Assembly (NCBI GenBank): GCA_905183005.1
Contig: CAJJDO010000081.1
Location: 6,212 to 70,211 of the forward strand
Length of the DNA stretch: 64,000 bases
Direction: 5' to 3'
Source: Paramecium pentaurelia
Lineage: Eukaryota; Ciliophora; Oligohymenophorea; Peniculida; Parameciidae
Of this stretch, positions 1 to 12,819 are shown piece by piece. Numbering within the stretch: position 1 is the stretch's first letter; every line of letters begins with the position of its first letter. The notes beneath the pieces were generated by a model. That model ran no database searches and was not told the origin of the DNA. It was given only the letters and a program-made list of their open reading frames with translations. The position numbers were made by a program, and so were the translations under genes.

Positions 1-589
1 TTATGATATCTTATACTTGTGAAAAAATTTATTTTATCAATTTATTGATTATATATTAAATTATAGAAAAATAATAATTTTAAAGTGAAGTGAATAAAAT
101 ATAATAGAACTCAAAAATGGTAGCACTAATAGCTCTTAATAAGCTTAATGTCAATAAATACTTCATAGCATCCTAAATTGTTATAATCTATATATCCAAA
201 AAAAATAAACACTTAATTATAGAAATTTAATGACAAGGAGTAACAAAATTCTTACAGGTATTTTTTCTTAAGTTTATGGAAGGGAAATGAGACTTTTATC
301 TTACTTCTCTCAAATTTCAAAAGCATGATTCAATATTTTTGTAAATAATCACTTCATTTAATTATTTTATAATATTCAAAATATTCTAATCATCAAATAA
401 ATTTAGAAAAATTATGATTATTAAAATAATAACAATCAATCAAATAGAGGATTCTGTGCAATTAATTTTTTAGTAAAAATAAGTATTATTTAAAATTTTG
501 GAATTCTTGATTTTAGCCAAGCATCGAAATGTACCCTTTGGCAAGGTATTTTCCCATATCTCAAGTTTTGAAATTGTAGAAATAGTATA
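1..589. other. AT-rich flank, no gene seen
   Basis: Both strands were read with TGA as the only stop. Base composition is very AT-rich and no reading frame shows protein-like content or a plausible intron structure. No telomeric C4A2/C3A3-type repeat is visible, so the window does not begin at a chromosome end. Confidence 0.6.
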
Positions 590-934
590 ATGTTCATTTA
601 GAATCAAGTAATCGATAACTAGAGAAGTATTTAGAATTTAATGCCATCCTAGAATCTATCCCTCAAAAGGTACAAGTAAATTGCCGACTTGTCTTTTCTT
701 TATGTTCCTGATCAAATATAATATTGCTTTTCTCATTAATAAGACAGTAGAGATATTTCTAGACTCGTTATACTAGAGAAGAAAGACAGACTTCAAGAAC
801 CTCGTAAAGATAAACAAGCCACAATATTGCATAGAGTACTTCATGAGACAGCTGAACAGAGACAAGGAATCAGGCTCCATGCTAAAGCCAATTAGAATAA
901 AGATAAGGATACAAGAAAATTCGAATAGTCTTGA
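590..934 (+). CDS. Small hypothetical ORF, 114 aa
   Basis: An ATG at 590 opens an uninterrupted ciliate-code frame to TGA at 932-934; several TAA/TAG codons would be Gln. The second half (about 650-930) is visibly less AT-rich than its surroundings and encodes a charged, helical-looking Lys/Arg/Glu/Gln-rich segment, which suggests coding. Against it, chance ORFs of about 100 codons are common when only TGA stops, and another frame of the same strand is also open across 735-1197. I recognise no family. It could be a decayed 3' fragment of a gene near the antigen locus or a small expressed protein. Confidence 0.3.
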
Positions 935-1692
935 AGGAGAATATAGGTGTAATTTTCTAATTCTATTTAATAATAGATAGGGATTTCAAGATTCATAGCT
1001 AGTTCTTTTACAATTTTTGAATCAAAGAAATACAAAAAAATATCAAAATAAAATTGAATTGCTACCAAAACAGAAATAAGAAAATAGGTCTATAATTCAG
1101 GAATTATTTGTTTAGAAAGTATTAAATAAAATTTATTCTTATATAATTCACTTTTTTACTCTATTAATATTCATTTTGTATGTTCCATATAATGTTTGAA
1201 ATTTTATCTTATGTAGAAAACTTTAAGACTCTGAATGAGCAAAAAAAAGGGACGTTGCAAATGGAAGAAAGTTCAATCTATAAGTCTAATATGGTGTATA
1301 TTATTGAAAATTAAAAAAAATGTAGAAAATGCTAAGTGAAAAAACATTCTTAATTTAAAAAAAAACTAGACAAAATTTATCGACATTTCTTCTTTGCATG
1401 TTCTAATGTTGTGGAAAATTCTATTAAGCTTAAAGAAGTAGAAAATTATCAGCGATAAATATTTGAACGAAAATTTTTCCTTCAATTAATCTTTTTCAAT
1501 TTTCTAAAAATTAAAATTTTATGATTTCATTTTTATTGTAGATATCTTCTGTCTATCTTTGGGGAGATAATTTTAAGAATTCTAAACATGCAAAAAAGTT
1601 AAATAATTGTAGACAAAAAATAATGATTAGAAAGATGATTTTTTTGTGTATTTTATAAAATTTTCCCTATATATATTTAAAAATCATTCTCA
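935..1692. other. AT-rich 3' flank of antigen 1, no gene seen
   Basis: About 760 bp downstream of the antigen 1 stop (antigen on the minus strand). Homopolymer-rich, with no frame of coding quality. It presumably holds the antigen 1 3' UTR and transcription end, but no signal can be pinpointed. Confidence 0.55.
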
Positions 1693-4600
1693 TCAGAACA
1701 TAAGATATCCTAAAACGACAGACAATCCAAGAATGTATCCTGAGTCTGTTGTTGTGTTATTATCTGTAGTGTTGGTATTATTGTCTGTGGTATTTGGTTA
1801 AACTACAACTGCTGTGCAAACTCCGCATTTGCTTGTTGATGCATTCCAAGTATATGTGTATCCAGAAACTAAGAAGCAATCGTTTGAAGACAATGTTGAT
1901 GGATCTGTTGCTGTGCAGGCTCCGCTTACTAGAGTACAAACCTATTAAGTCTTTTTATCCCAATTTAAAAATCTTGTACAAGCTCCGTTGGTAGCTTAAT
2001 TTGTAGCACAAGTATGAGTAGCACATTTACTAGCAACTGCGGTTGCTCCAGTTCCTGAAGCAGCAGTCCAAGAACATCTATCTCTGGCAGCTTAGCAGGC
2101 TGTTTAATCATTATTAGCAACGGTACATGCAGTCATTAATGCACAAGTTCCAGTTCCAGCAGCAGCTCCAGTTGCTGTTGATTAAGTGAATACACAAATT
2201 CCATCCAAACCTCCAGAATTACATGCTATCTTAGATGTATATGTTGAGCAATTGGCTTTTGGAATGCATGCAGTTCCATTTGAAACACAAGTTGACAAGG
2301 CTACAGAACAAACGTTAGTTGCTGTTCCATTTTGAATATCAGCACAAGTAAGTAATCTACATTTTGCAGTATTATTATTTGTAGCAGATGCTAATTCCCA
2401 GTAGCATGCTCCATCAGATCCAACTGCTGTTGTGCAAGCAGTTTAAGTTGTGTAAGATGTACAGGCTCCTTTAAGTAAACAAGTAGTTCCATCTGATGTG
2501 CAGGTTGATAATTATGAAGAACATGTTGCATGAGTTGTGCCTGTCAAATCAGCACAAGATTAATCTCTGCAACTACTTGATGTAGTATCCCATGTACAAA
2601 TACCAGTGGATGTAATAGCTCCAGATGTATATAGAGTTCCCTTATCATTGAAGTAACATCCAGCCTAAGCAGTATATGATGAGCATGACCCTAAAGCAAT
2701 GCAACCGGTTGTTCCATTAGTTGTGCACTTACTACTAGCAATTTAACAATCTGAATGAGTTGTGTAGAAAGCATCAGCACATGAGGTGTAAGGTTTACAT
2801 ACTTTTGGATCTGAAGAATTCAAGGCTGGTACTGATTGAATACAAGCTCCGTCATATCCAGTGACACAACCTCCGTCAGTGTTAGTTTCTGAACATAAAG
2901 TAATTCCGACACAATTTGAACCATTAGTTGTGCATTTATTACTTATCCATTTGCATGAACTATCATTATTCCAAGTTAAACTCTTGCATGATGTATATCT
3001 GAAACAAGCCCCTTTAGTTCCATCAGTATTTAGATATTTATCAATCCACAAGCATGGTCCATTTGTTCCTTCTATGCAAGCTGCTCTTACTGAAGTTTGT
3101 TCACAATTTTATACTCTAGCACATTTTCCACTAGCTCCAGCTGTACATCCAGCTCTTTAAGCCTAGCATGCAGCATGAGTAGTTCCACTGAAATCTTAGC
3201 AATCTTTATCTCTGCATTTATTTTATGCACTATCCCAAGCACATACAGTACCATTCAAAGCAGTTGTGCAAGCTACATCAATAGTGACAGCTGAGCAAGT
3301 TGATTTAGTAACGCATCCTCCACCATTCTTTGTTGTACAATTTGTAAAATATCCAGCGCAAGCAGCTTCACTTGTTAAAGTAATTGGAGCAGTGCTACAA
3401 TTTTTAATTGTACAATAAGCAGGTGAAGTGATTACATTTGCAGCATTTAAAACAGCTGGTATCCATTCACATTATTAATTTGTCGAGGATGTGACACATC
3501 CAGCTTGACTTAAGGCTTAGAAGCATGTTCCTCTTGTAACACAATTTGTTCCATTTGTTGTGCAGGTAGAGATAGCTTGTTTGCATAAAGCATCAGTAGC
3601 AAAGGCAAAATCTTCACAAACTTTAGTTTTACATTTAACATTATCTAAAGTACATCCAGCTAAATAGGTATTACATTCATCAGCAGTAGCAGTTGCATCA
3701 GGAGCATTGTCACATGATTTTGTAATACAAGCTGTTCCTGTCCAATAGCAAGGATCTCCAGCCTTATTATAGTAACATTACTTCTATGTCATAGTTTCAC
3801 ATGTTGCAGGAATTTCTACACATCCTTATCCAGAATCTGAGACTGTACATTTATTAGTAATGTAAGCTCTACATTTAGTATCATCATCATAATCTGCAGT
3901 TGCAGGAGCAGTAGCACAAGATTTGTCAGCACATTATGTTCCATTCCATCCACATGGATCACCATTGGCGTTGATTTAACATTATTCTTTATCAATATAA
4001 CTTGAACAAGCAGCAGTCTGTTAACATCCTCCTAAAGTTGGATTACCACCACTATTGCTTGGAGTGGCAACAACAGTACATTTTACTGTTGCAGTATTGT
4101 AGTAAGCATAGCAATCATTATGAGTTGTAGTGGATGTTGGAGCACTGGTACAAGACTTATCTTAGCAAGCAGGTGCTGGCAAATTAGCATTAGTATTCCA
4201 AACACAAACACCATTACTTGCGTTTGTTTTACATTGTTCTTCAATTGTATATGAACTGCATGCTCCTCTAGCCATACATCCTTAAACGGCAGCACCATTT
4301 GTAGCTCTGACTGTGCAAGCAAGTGTTGCATCAACAACAACACATTCATTATGAGTATCGTATAAACTTGAGGCTTCTATGTTGCCGCAATTCAAATCAA
4401 CACATGTCTTATTAGTTGGATTCCAAAAACATTTTCCACCACTAGTATTAAATTTACATTAGAGTGAAGATTTGTAAGAAGCACAAGCTGCTCTGACTTG
4501 GCAAGCTCCTAATCTAGCAACAGTACAAGATTGCTAATAAGTTGAGCATTCAGTGTCATCATCCCGAGTAGCATCAGTTGCTGCAGTATCACAAGTCTTT

Positions 4601-7600
4601 CGTACGCATGATGTACCTACTACTACACATTCTCCTTCAACTGAGTAAAGGCAAGAAGCTTAAGTTTGATCTGAACATTTAGATGCCATAGTTTAGCATG
4701 CACTGTTTCCAGAATTTACAGTACAGGTGTTGAGATAACTATTACAATTTGTATGATTAAATGTAACCACAGCATTTGCACAAGTTTTTGCTACACATGC
4801 AGTTGTTAAATTATTTGTACATCCAGTCTTCATTTCATTACAATTGGCACTGCTGTAATTTCCTGCTCCTAAATACACAGCATCGCAAGTTGTTGCAGCT
4901 GTTGCAGCTACACAAGCAGTATCTGTATTTGTACTTGCAATACATAGACCAGCTCCTGATTTATAACAACTTGTCATTGCACTAGTATATCCTGAACATT
5001 ATGCTTATTATTAGACACAAGCACTTCTTGCTCTATTTGCACTACAACCTACATTATACGATTAACAAATTTCGTATGTTATGGCTCCAGCAGATCCAGT
5101 TATTTTAGCGCAATCAGTTGCAACATTTGATATTGTAATGCAAGCAGAACCTTATAAATAACATTTTGAGGTAGCAGTTTTTGTGCAACCTAGAGTTGTA
5201 CCTGGATATTATTCGCAAGTTGATTTAAAGTCTTAACATTTGCTTCCATCAGAAACAGATGTACAACCTGTGCTGTAGGCTTAGCATTAAGCATGATCAA
5301 GTCCAGATCCTGTAATAGCACTACAATTTAAATCAGTAATTGGATAACAAGAATTATCAATCCAAAGACATGAAAGAGTACTAGTTGTCTGTGCAGAACA
5401 TTTATTTGATGTTGTGTAATCTTTGCAATTGGCTTTGGCCTCTTAACAACCAGTACCATCCTTTAAATTGATACAACCTGCATTATATGTGGCACATATA
5501 GCACTTGTAAGTCCAGTTCCAGTAACAAAAGCACAATCTGTAGCAACAGTTGTAACAGCAACACAAGCTGTTCCACTCCATGCACAATTAGCAGCAGTTG
5601 ATGCAGCTTATGATATTGAACAGGCTGCTTAATTTGCAGCATATGTAGCGCATGTGGCTAGTTTTTCTTAGCATGCTGTTCCAGCTCTATTCACTGTACA
5701 ACCTGCATTATATGTGGCACATATTGCATCAGTAAGTCCAGTTCCAGTAACATATGCACATTCTGAAGCAACAGTTGTAACAGCAACACAAGCTGTTCCA
5801 CTCCATGCACAATTAGCAGCAGTTGATGCAGCTTATGATATTGAACAGGCTGCTTAATTTGCAGCATATGTAGCGCATGTGGCTAGTTTTTCTTAGCATG
5901 CTGTTCCAGCTCTATTCACTGTACAACCTGCATTATATGTGGCACATATTGCATTTGTCAGTCCAGTTCCAGTAACATATGCACATTCTGAAGCAACAGT
6001 TGTAACTGCAAGGCAAGCTGATCCTGCAGTATTCCATGCACATTTATCTGCTGTTGCTGCAGCTGCTGATGTTGAACAGGTGGCTTCTGTTAAGTATAAA
6101 TCGCAAGTAGCTTTTTTCTCCTGACATGCTGTTCCAGTTCTATTAGCTGTACAACCTGCATTATATGTGGCACATATTGCATTTGTCAGTCCAGTTCCAG
6201 TAACATATGCACAATGGGTAGCAACTGTTGTAACTGCAAGGCAAGCTGATCCTGCAGTATTCCATGCACACTTATCTGCTGTTGCTGCAGCTGCTGATGT
6301 TGAACAGGTGGCTTCTGTTAAGTATAAATCGCAAGTAGCTTTTTTCTCCTGACATGCTGTTCCAGTTCTATTAGCTGTACAACCTGCATTATATGTGGCA
6401 CATATTGCATTTGTCAGTCCAGTTCCAGTAACATATGCACAATGGGTAGCAACTGTTGTAACTGCAAGGCAAGCTGATCCTGCAGTATTCCATGCACACT
6501 TATCTGCTGTTGCTGCAGCTGCTGATGTTGAACAGGTGGCTTCTGTTAAGTATAAATCGCAAGTAGCTTTTTTCTCCTGACATGCTGTTCCAGTTCTATT
6601 AGCTGTACAACCTGCATTATATGTGGCACATATTGCATTTGTCAGTCCAGTTCCAGTAACATATGCACAATGGGTAGCAACTGTTGTAACTGCAAGGCAA
6701 GCTGATCCTGCAGTATTCCATGCACACTTATCTGCTGTTGCTGCAGCTGCTGATGTTGAACAGGTGGCTTCTGTTAAGTATAAATCGCAAGTAGCTTTTT
6801 TCTCCTGACATGCTGTTCCAGTTCTATTAGCTGTACAACCTACATTATATGTGGCACATATTGCATTTGTCAGTCCAGTTCCAGTAACATATGCACAATG
6901 GGTAGCAACTGTTGTAACTGCAAGGCAAGCGGTTCCACTCCATGCGCATTTATCTGCTGTTGCTCCAGCTGCTGAGGTTGAACAAGAGTTTTGAGTTAAA
7001 TACAAATCACATGTTGCTAATTTTTCTTAGCAAGCTGTTCCGTTTACATTTGCCACACAACCTGCATCATAAGTTGCGCAATTAATATTGGTTAATCCTG
7101 TTCCAGTAATGGAAGCACAATTAGTAAAACGTAAACATTCAACATCAAAGAAGCATTTTCCTTATCCAGAAGTTGCACAATTGTTTGTGGCTGCGTAACC
7201 TGAACAAGTTGTCTTATACTCCTAACATCCAGTACCATCTTTTAAGGATGTACAGGAAGAGTGATATAGCTAACATTTAGAATGATCCAAACCTGTTAAT
7301 CCAGTCACTAATGCACATTCAGAAGCTGAAGTCACTGATTGGCAATTTGTGTTCATTGTGCAGTATCCTGCATTTCCACTTGCACTTGACCTGAAACAAT
7401 TAGCTGCTGTTGATCCATATCCAGCACAAGTAGATTAGATAGCAATACAACCAGTGCCATCTTTTTTGACTGAACATGTAGAATCTAATGCTTAACAATC
7501 TGCAAATGTCAAACCTGATCCTGTTTTCAAAGTACAATCTAAAGTACAAGATGCTGAAGATGCTGCACCTACGATGTTTGTACATCCTGCTCTATATCCT

Positions 7601-10314
7601 TCACACATTGTTTTAGTACCTTTGAATGTTGTGCAAGCTCCTGTAGCAAAAGAGGACAATGCATAACATCTATCAACAATCCACTTACAATCATCATTGG
7701 CTGTTAGATTTGTGAGAGTTTTATGGCATTAAGCTGATGTCATGTAATCTGAACAATTTGCTGATTTTGATACACATCCTTAAGCTCCAACTTTGTAAAC
7801 AACTGTACAGGTTTCGCTTGGTGTTGGGTAAGCTAAGCATTCTGTATCACTATCATATGATGTAGTATCGGGAGCATCAGCACAAGTGGCATTTCTACAA
7901 GCTAATCCAGTCCAAACACAATTCTTATTTGTTGATGTAAATTTACAATTTTCTTATGTTGAATAAGATGTGCAGGCAGTTGCCAATGTTTAACATGCTG
8001 TTCCTCCATTATTCACTGTGCATTAATTGAATGTAGTATTACAACTGTTATGAGTTGTTTGGATAATGTTTGCACAAGTTCTATCAACACAACTACTGCC
8101 ATTCCAATAACAATCTCCACTTGCTTTAGATCCATTTTAACAATTACTTGAAACTAATGATGAACAACTAGATGGCTTAGCTATGCATCCATCAGCAGTA
8201 TTATTTGAAATACAAGTATTTAGATAAGTTTAACAACCAGAAAAAGTAAATCCTCCTGCAGAGAGTGCACCTGTTGTTCCCACTGTACTAGCAGTAGCGC
8301 ATGATTTTTCAACGCATGAAGTAGAAGATGAGACCCATAAACATGTTGGGAATCCAACTCTTGTGATTTCACAATTTTCTGATGATTTTCTAGCTGCGCA
8401 TGTTGTTGGTAAATCTTAACATCCTTAAATTGTCAAAGAACCATTAACAGTTACAGGATTATTTGCAACACAAGTTGATATGTGCCCTGTGCATTATGAA
8501 GTTGTAGTGAATGTCTTAGAGGCAGTTGAGCAAGCTTTATCAATACATTAAGATCCATTCCATCCACATGGTTAACCATTAGCTTTCAAATTGCAAGCAG
8601 CTTCAATAGTGATAGCTTCGCATTTAAGGGGGAGTGGAACACATCCAGTGCCTGAATTGCTCAAGGTACATGTAGAGTGATAAGTTTAACAGTCAGCATG
8701 AGTAGTTGTGGCAGATGAAGCTAACACACATTATTTCTTATAGCATTTTCCTTTCCAAATACATGCTCTATTGCTTGTATCTTTATCACAAATAGCCAAA
8801 ACCAACGAATTTTCACATGTTTTTTCAACACATCCTGCACTTGTTGAATTTACTGTACAAGTATTTAAGAAGGCTTAACAGAGATCATGAGTAGTGTTAG
8901 TTGCTGGAGCATTCACACATGTTTTATCTTTACAGCTTGAACTTGCAGTATCCCAAAAACAAGTTGATGCAGAAGAATTCTTAACACAAGCAGCTTCTAA
9001 AGTTATTGCAGCACATGTTGTATTTGTTACACATCCACCTCCTGATTTTGTTATGCAATTATTTCCAGTGAGATAAGCTTCACATGCATCATTGGTAGTC
9101 ATAGTTGTTGGAGCATTGGCACATGTTCTATTTTAACATCCTCCACCTGACTTAACAGTACAAGTAGATAAATAAGAAGTACATAAATCATGAGTGTTAT
9201 TAGTTGTAGGGGCATTGGCACATGTTTTTTCTTTACAAGTTGTATCCCAAATGCAATCAAAATTGCTTGAATTTTTAACGCAAGCTGCTTGAACATTAGC
9301 AACAGAACAAGCTCCATTAGCAACACAACCACCACCAGATTTAGTGATACATCCTGTAACAAATCCTGCGCATGCTGAATTAGTTGTCATGGTAGTTGGA
9401 GCATTTGCACATGTCTTATCGACACAGGCAGTTCCTGTCCAATAACAATCACCACCTGAACTATTTTTGATACATGATGCTTAAATTGTTGCAGCAGCAC
9501 ATGTAGTTCTAGTTACACAACCTCCATTTGCTTTTGTTGTGCATGTTCCATCAGTTCTAAATGTCTTACAAGCATCATCAGTTGTCAAACTGGTTGGTGC
9601 ATTATCACAAATTCTATCTTTGCATGCAGCTCCATCCCAATAGCAAGCAGTTGTTTTTAATTTATTCCAAACACATTGAATTTCTAATGTTTAATCACTG
9701 CAGTTATTTCCACTATCAACACATCCACCTCCGGTTTTTGTTGTACAAGTTGAAATCACATCTCTGCAATCTTTGTCTGTTGCGAATGTTGCTGGTAATT
9801 TATCACAAGTGTTGGCATCAACACAAGTGTTATTTGTTGTATCCCAATAGCATAAGCTTCCGGCAGCATTTTTGACACATGGAAGTTACTTTTTGTAAGT
9901 ACTACAAGCATCAATTTCAACACAATGAGTTCCATCGGTAATACATCTATTACTGATTGCTTAACATTCAGAATCAAGTGTTTTAGCAAAAGGTGTACAT
10001 CCTGTGAAGAATGTACATTTGCTTTCAACCCAAGCACAAGCGGCGTAGTTACCACAATCAGTACATGGTTTAGCTTTTGGGCAATCTGTTTCAGCAAATG
10101 TATCACAATATGCTGCATAAGTCACTGTTGGAGTGACAGGAGTTGTTGAAACTCCACAAGTTTTTTTTGTTGTATCCCATGAACATCCAAGTGAAACATT
10201 TTTGATGCAATCTCCTTCAGATAACAATTATGCACATGTGCATGATGTTAAACTGTATGTTTGACTTGCTACTAAAGCAAGCAACAATGAGAGTATGATG
10301 AATTTATTATTCAT
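1693..10314 (-). CDS. Giant Paramecium-type surface antigen 1 (GPI-anchored), 2873 aa
   Basis: A single uninterrupted frame of 2874 codons runs from ATG (10314-10312) to TGA (1695-1693) with no intron needed. The product starts with a hydrophobic signal peptide (about residues 1-18, rich in I/L/A). It continues as dozens of Cys-rich modules with spaced motifs such as CxWD/CxWT, TCxxAP and GGGCV, matching the Paramecium surface antigen repeat family. It ends with a Thr/Asn-rich stretch and a short hydrophobic tail (GYILGLSVVLGYLMF), a typical GPI-attachment signal. The protein would coat the cell and ciliary surface. Residues about 1100-1550 form a nearly perfect 76-aa tandem array. In this family usually one antigen is expressed at a time under epigenetic and small-RNA control; no regulatory element is identifiable here. 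Patches are nearly identical to antigen 2 at 40885-48960. Confidence 0.93.
5671..7030 (-). repeat. 228-bp (76-aa) tandem array inside antigen 1
   Basis: Units begin about 5671, 5896, 6124, 6352, 6580 and 6808. The spacing is 225 bp once and then 228 bp. The three units between 6124 and 6807 are essentially identical at the DNA level; the flanking units carry a few substitutions and the more distal ones more. All unit lengths are multiples of three, so the frame is kept. The unit has eight Cys residues. The gradient from identical centre to diverged edges indicates recent expansion by unequal exchange. Copy number may be misassembled. Confidence 0.93.
8820..9420 (-). repeat. Inverted near-identical patch shared with antigen 2
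   Basis: This stretch of antigen 1 (minus strand) matches 41760-42330 of antigen 2 (plus strand) with only scattered base differences. An 85-residue segment (9133-9390 against 41782-42036) is identical, and the next 75 residues differ at one position. Sequence on either side is clearly more diverged, so this looks like a conversion tract and not uniform ancestry. Confidence 0.75.
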
Positions 10315-12192
10315 TAAAAGTATTAAAATTCAAATAAAACTGGAAATCGCTTTTAAATTCGTATTCAAATTAAATATTTTAATTTAATTAATGATCTAAT
10401 AATATTCTCTTGTTTGTAAATCAGAATTTGAATATATTGTTAATCATCATCATTAATTAATTTATTATATGTATTTTATGTTAAAAGGGAAGGTGGAGAT
10501 AACTTCAAAATGTAGAAAACTTAGATTGGAACCATAAGAACTTTGGTATTAGATTAAATTACTTATTGTATATTCACTACTATAAACTAATGTGGAATTC
10601 AGATCAATTTATTCCAACTCCTGTTTCCTCCTCATCTGATCTGTTAGTCCATTGAAAATATTTTAAATTCTCCCCTTAAATGTCGATAGAACTACTCATA
10701 GAAGAAAAAATAAAAAAAAATATTTTTAGAATAGCTCAAAATTTGAATTTTGCATTCTCTAGTAAATTAATTTTGTGCTTTGTAGGAGTGTGGCTATTCA
10801 AATTAGAAAAGAACTTAGTATATATAATTTTTTTTTTCTTTTTTTACAATTCAATAATAATCAAATATCAGATAATTATACTAATCGAATTATATGATTA
10901 GAAATATTATATAACCAAAGTTACAATAGGTTTGTTGTTTGAAAAAATGAGAAATTCATTAACGATAAATATCAAATGCTTTTTTATTTTTTCGTTTTTT
11001 GGATATATAAATTATGGTGAAAATTGAAGCAGATTCAATTTGTATTGCCAATAAATTAGAACCTCGCTGGGAAATATCAGAAGAAAAATTCCCATTTGAA
11101 AAGGCACTAATCCAATTTTACAAATGATGTTGAAAAATTGATATAAAAAATAATTAACCTGATTTTAATTCAAAAAAAGAGGAGAATTTTTTTTTGAAAA
11201 ATTTAAAAAAATTTGAACTTTATTCTCGGCTCTTTCTTCTTATATTTATTTCTTAAATGTTGTTGGCTTGGAGATAAATATAATTTTCTTGTTATTTTGA
11301 GATGTTCAATGAATATTCAAAAATGTAGTCATCAACCAATCAAATTAAGAAAAATAAATTAAATTAAAACTAATAATAACAAAAAGTAACGATATTGATT
11401 CAAAAACAATTTAAAGGATTAGCATTTAAAGTACATTTGTTGTTTTAAGAATTGTTATTTGATTATATTCATTTTTTTTTCAACTTATTTTTTATGTTAG
11501 TATAAGAAAAATTATCCTAATTTAATAATTTATAATGAAATATGTTTTATTAAATTCTAATTATAGAAATATAATTCTCTTTTTTTTTTTTGAAGAATTC
11601 TGGTCTCGGCGATTTTGCAAAGTCTCTTAATTGATAAATAAGCACCTTTGAAAGATGTTTTTAATTGGATCAACAAATGTTAATGAATAAAAATGACATA
11701 ATGATTTTCGAAAGCAAACCAAATAAATGATGCCATTTGCAGGGCAATAAGTTTTCTCACAATTTCCAGCAATAATTCACTAATTTTAGAACTATTTTAG
11801 ATTTTATATGACAATATTCTTTATTAAATATGCTTATTTACATAAAAATTATAACTAATAATAGCTTATTATTTGCTAATTTTATAAAACCCTGTTTAGA
11901 GACAAGAAAAGTATTTTCACTTCAAACTTAGACTGTTATGATTCAATATTTTTTCCTCCTTTTAGAAGTATAAATAATAAATCAATTTTGGTGGTTAGAG
12001 AATAGCCAACTACTCTTTTCTATCATAAAACAAATTCACTGTTCCTCTTCATATGAAATAAATAAAAAATAATAATTTAAATTGGCTATATACATAAAAA
12101 TCTATTCTTATAACATAGAATAGGCTTCCATTGTTCACATCTTGAGATAATATAGAAATTATACTTAATTATTATGATGTAAAATAATATAA
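10315..12192. other. 1.9-kb AT-rich upstream region of antigen 1
   Basis: This lies between the antigen 1 start and the 3' end of VPS25 and should contain the antigen promoter. Homopolymer runs are frequent (for example A and T tracts near 10700-10850 and 11580). Two open frames were considered: 10680-11027 (+), low-complexity and probably chance; and 11014-11127 (+), 37 codons of more protein-like content (charged, containing EPRWEISEEKFPFEKAL), perhaps a gene remnant. Neither is supported enough to call. Confidence 0.5.
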
Positions 12193-12788
12193 TCATATAA
12201 ATTTGATACTATATAAACCATCAAATTCATATACTTAACATCTCCCAGTTTCTTCTAAAATTAAGCATGCTTTGAGAATTTATTCTTAAGGTAAATTATA
12301 AAATTCTATATATTTATGTAGAATAATACTTTTAGTTTAATCAGTCTGACTTCCTTCAGTAATGCCTCTTAATGTCTCTGTGTAACCAATCATTTTTTTC
12401 TCCTTAGCCCAAGCATAGATTGCATCTGCCAATTCGAAAGGACTAACCAAATTCACAGAGAAATTTTAATCATTTTTCCATTCTATGGATCCTAATTGTG
12501 CCATTTAATTAAGTATTTCTTTGATTTCTGAAGAATCTAATCTCTTAATAATTCCAGAGGATGAATCCTAAAATATGGGAAAATTAAGGATTTCACTAAT
12601 AGAGGATTCCAAAATTTTATGTGATTGAAAGTAGAGATGGACAATCTCACCCCATTAAGTTATTTGTTTCTTTCTTGTTTCTTTATGATCTTATAAGCTA
12701 CATACTTGAGATAATGAATGTACGTGTAAAATGGAGGATATTTCAAGAGTTTTGAATGTAATTCTAATTTGTCTTAAGCATCCTACAT
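12193..12788 (-). CDS. VPS25: VPS25, ESCRT-II subunit, 181 aa
   Basis: Three exons: 12724-12788, 12330-12697 and 12193-12305. Introns are 12698-12723 (26 nt) and 12306-12329 (24 nt). The spliced frame is 182 codons, close to the family length of about 176 aa. After splicing, the N-terminal PPFYTLQ motif followed by ETRKKQ..W fits the conserved PPFFTLQ...TRQKQ..W start of VPS25. The middle has the LxxMxxLGxIEW winged-helix core, and the end ETLxxITEG...DGLYSIKF fits the second winged helix. VPS25 joins VPS22 and VPS36 in the endosomal ESCRT-II complex that sorts ubiquitinated cargo to multivesicular bodies. The second intron is a multiple of three without a stop and is inferred from family alignment. 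The start lies 31 bp beyond the stop of the upstream RING gene on the same strand. Confidence 0.9.
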
Positions 12789-12819
12789 TTTAATATATAT
12801 TATTAATTAGTAAGTATAT

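Noticed and set aside
5939..6808. Repeated identical plus-strand frames of about 61 codons
   Set aside because: They are the antisense shadow of the 228-bp array in antigen 1.
1693..10314. Many in-frame TAA/TAG as evidence for pseudogenes
   Set aside because: They occur throughout every conserved gene here, including VPS25 and DPH2, and only TGA ends frames, so they are Gln codons.
10680..11027. 115-codon open frame (+) upstream of antigen 1
   Set aside because: Low-complexity Ile/Phe/Lys content in very AT-rich DNA; with only TGA as stop, frames of this length are expected by chance.
11014..11127. 37-codon protein-like frame (+)
   Set aside because: Too short and isolated to call; noted in the intergenic entry as a possible remnant.
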